A DNA stretch of 64,000 bases from Arthrobacter sp. 9AX (GTDB taxonomy: Bacteria; Actinomycetota; Actinomycetes; Actinomycetales; Micrococcaceae): the NCBI RefSeq assembly GCF_902506095.1, contig NZ_LR733293.1:2644487-2708486 (forward strand). The letters are read 5' to 3'. Positions 63,389-64,000 of this stretch are shown one piece after another. Position 1 is the stretch's first letter; each line of letters opens with the position of its first letter. A program made the translations under genes and the position numbers. Below the pieces are notes generated by a model. The model was not told the origin of the DNA. It saw nothing but the letters and a program-made list of their open reading frames with translations, and searched no databases.

Positions 63389-64000
63389 GCGTCCCCACGC
63401 TGAAGCAGGCTCCCCTTCAGGAGCACACCCGGATCCTTGGTCTGGGGGCGTACCGTCCTGACGTGATCGTCACCAACGAGGACGTCTGCCAGTGGATCGA
63501 CTCCTCGGATGAATGGATCCGGCAGCGCACCGGCATCGTCACCCGCCACCGTGCACCCGCCGATGTCAGCGTCATCGACATGGCTGAGGGCGCGGCCCGC
63601 GAGGCGATGGAGAAGGCTGGGATTGAAGCCTCCGACCTGGGTGCCGTCATCGTCTCCACTGTCACCCATCCCTACGCGACGCCGTCGGCCGCTGCAAGCC
63701 TCGCGGACCGCCTCGGCGCCACCCCGGCACCTGCCTTTGATATCTCCGCCGCCTGCGCCGGATACTGCTACGGCATCGCCCAGGGTGACGCGCTGGTCCG
63801 CTCGGGAACCGCCAAGTACGTTCTGGTGGTGGGTGCCGAGAAGCTCTCGGACGTCATCGACAACCGTGAACGCACTATTTCCTTCCTGCTCGGGGACGGT
63901 GCCGGCGCCGTCGTCATCGGCCCTTCCGATACCCCCGGAATCGCGCCCTCAGTGTGGGGCTCGGACGGAAGCAAGTGGGACGCCATCGGCATGACACGGT
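63385..64000 (+). CDS. fabH: 3-oxoacyl-ACP synthase III, N-terminal part (runs off the window)
   Basis: Starts fatty acid chains from acetyl-CoA or branched acyl-CoA. The visible 205 residues carry RILGLGAYRPDVIVTNEDVC, the Trp-Ile-RTGI block (DEWIRQRTGI), and the catalytic Cys in DISAACAGYCYGIA near 120. SFLLGDGAGAVVIG follows near 170. The catalytic His and Asn lie beyond the right edge. Coupled to fabD by an ATGA overlap. Confidence 0.97.
   Translation, partial: MSVPTLKQAPLQEHTRILGLGAYRPDVIVTNEDVCQWIDSSDEWIRQRTGIVTRHRAPADVSVIDMAEGAAREAMEKAGIEASDLGAVIVSTVTHPYATPSAAASLADRLGATPAPAFDISAACAGYCYGIAQGDALVRSGTAKYVLVVGAEKLSDVIDNRERTISFLLGDGAGAVVIGPSDTPGIAPSVWGSDGSKWDAIGMTR

Overview
The window is a contiguous piece of a high-GC actinobacterial chromosome. 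The genes point to Micrococcales of the Arthrobacter/Pseudarthrobacter type: a paired ClpP1/ClpP2 system with a ClgR-like site, a mycothiol-type DsbA/nitroreductase, a group II truncated haemoglobin, an MptB-like mannosyltransferase, an ultrashort translational ileS T-box, and an ahpE / DUF3052 / aceE / PucR-type regulator / fabD / fabH order that matches the Rv2238c-Rv2243 neighbourhood of mycobacteria. I assign the genus by family recognition only. Almost everything is chromosomal housekeeping. I see no insertion sequence, prophage, integron or CRISPR array.

Layout. 1-11.5 kb: the 5' part of ileS with its T-box leader, an EEP-family membrane phosphatase, an SDR, valS, a DsbA-like mycothiol oxidoreductase, then clpX, clpP2, clpP1 and tig on the minus strand, followed by tRNA-Pro and tRNA-Gly. 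11.6-25 kb: Nei-type DNA glycosylase, RpiB-like isomerase, pepN, OsmC, a sugar-nucleotide-epimerase-like protein, MscS, GlbO, TesB, EttA, a DUF6993-like protein, an SSB without the usual acidic tip, and tRNA-Arg. 25-35.4 kb: a sugar island with a ROK regulator divergent from xylA-xylB, then a minus-strand three-gene operon (Gfo/Idh dehydrogenase, DUF993 protein, TIM-barrel isomerase) divergent from a LacI regulator and an esterase, then an aldose 1-epimerase. 35.4-49.8 kb: AlkD, MptB-like, oligoribonuclease, tRNA-His, peptide deformylase, an exported HNH nuclease, a long GAPDH, TspO, the RNase P RNA gene, YaaA, a coiled-coil protein with a decayed zinc ribbon, a Nif3-like protein, MsrA, cysK-cysE and gnd. 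49.9-55.6 kb: a hydroxyacid/gluconate-type region with a GntR regulator, a broken SDR, an HIBADH-type dehydrogenase, a D-2-hydroxyacid dehydrogenase, an MFS importer and an IclR regulator. 55.8-64 kb: DUF6504, tRNA-Val, Sir2, AhpE, DUF3052, aceE, a PucR-type regulator, fabD and the start of fabH.

How the parts work together. The xyl genes form a classical D-xylose module whose putative operator sits on the -10 box. The neighbouring DUF993 operon looks like a catabolic route for an unidentified, probably oxidised, sugar under LacI control, and is the best candidate for undescribed biochemistry. A 6+6+6 palindrome recurs at the promoters of the IclR gene, the MFS importer and the D-2-hydroxyacid dehydrogenase, which suggests a small local regulon.

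Two genes carry clean internal deletions with no mobile element nearby. The SDR at 50.7 kb lacks about 95-100 residues including its catalytic Tyr/Lys. aceE at 58.7 kb lacks about 175-190 residues and changes frame at the junction. Because aceE encodes the E1 subunit of pyruvate dehydrogenase, this is either a major metabolic lesion or an assembly error, and needs a read-level check.
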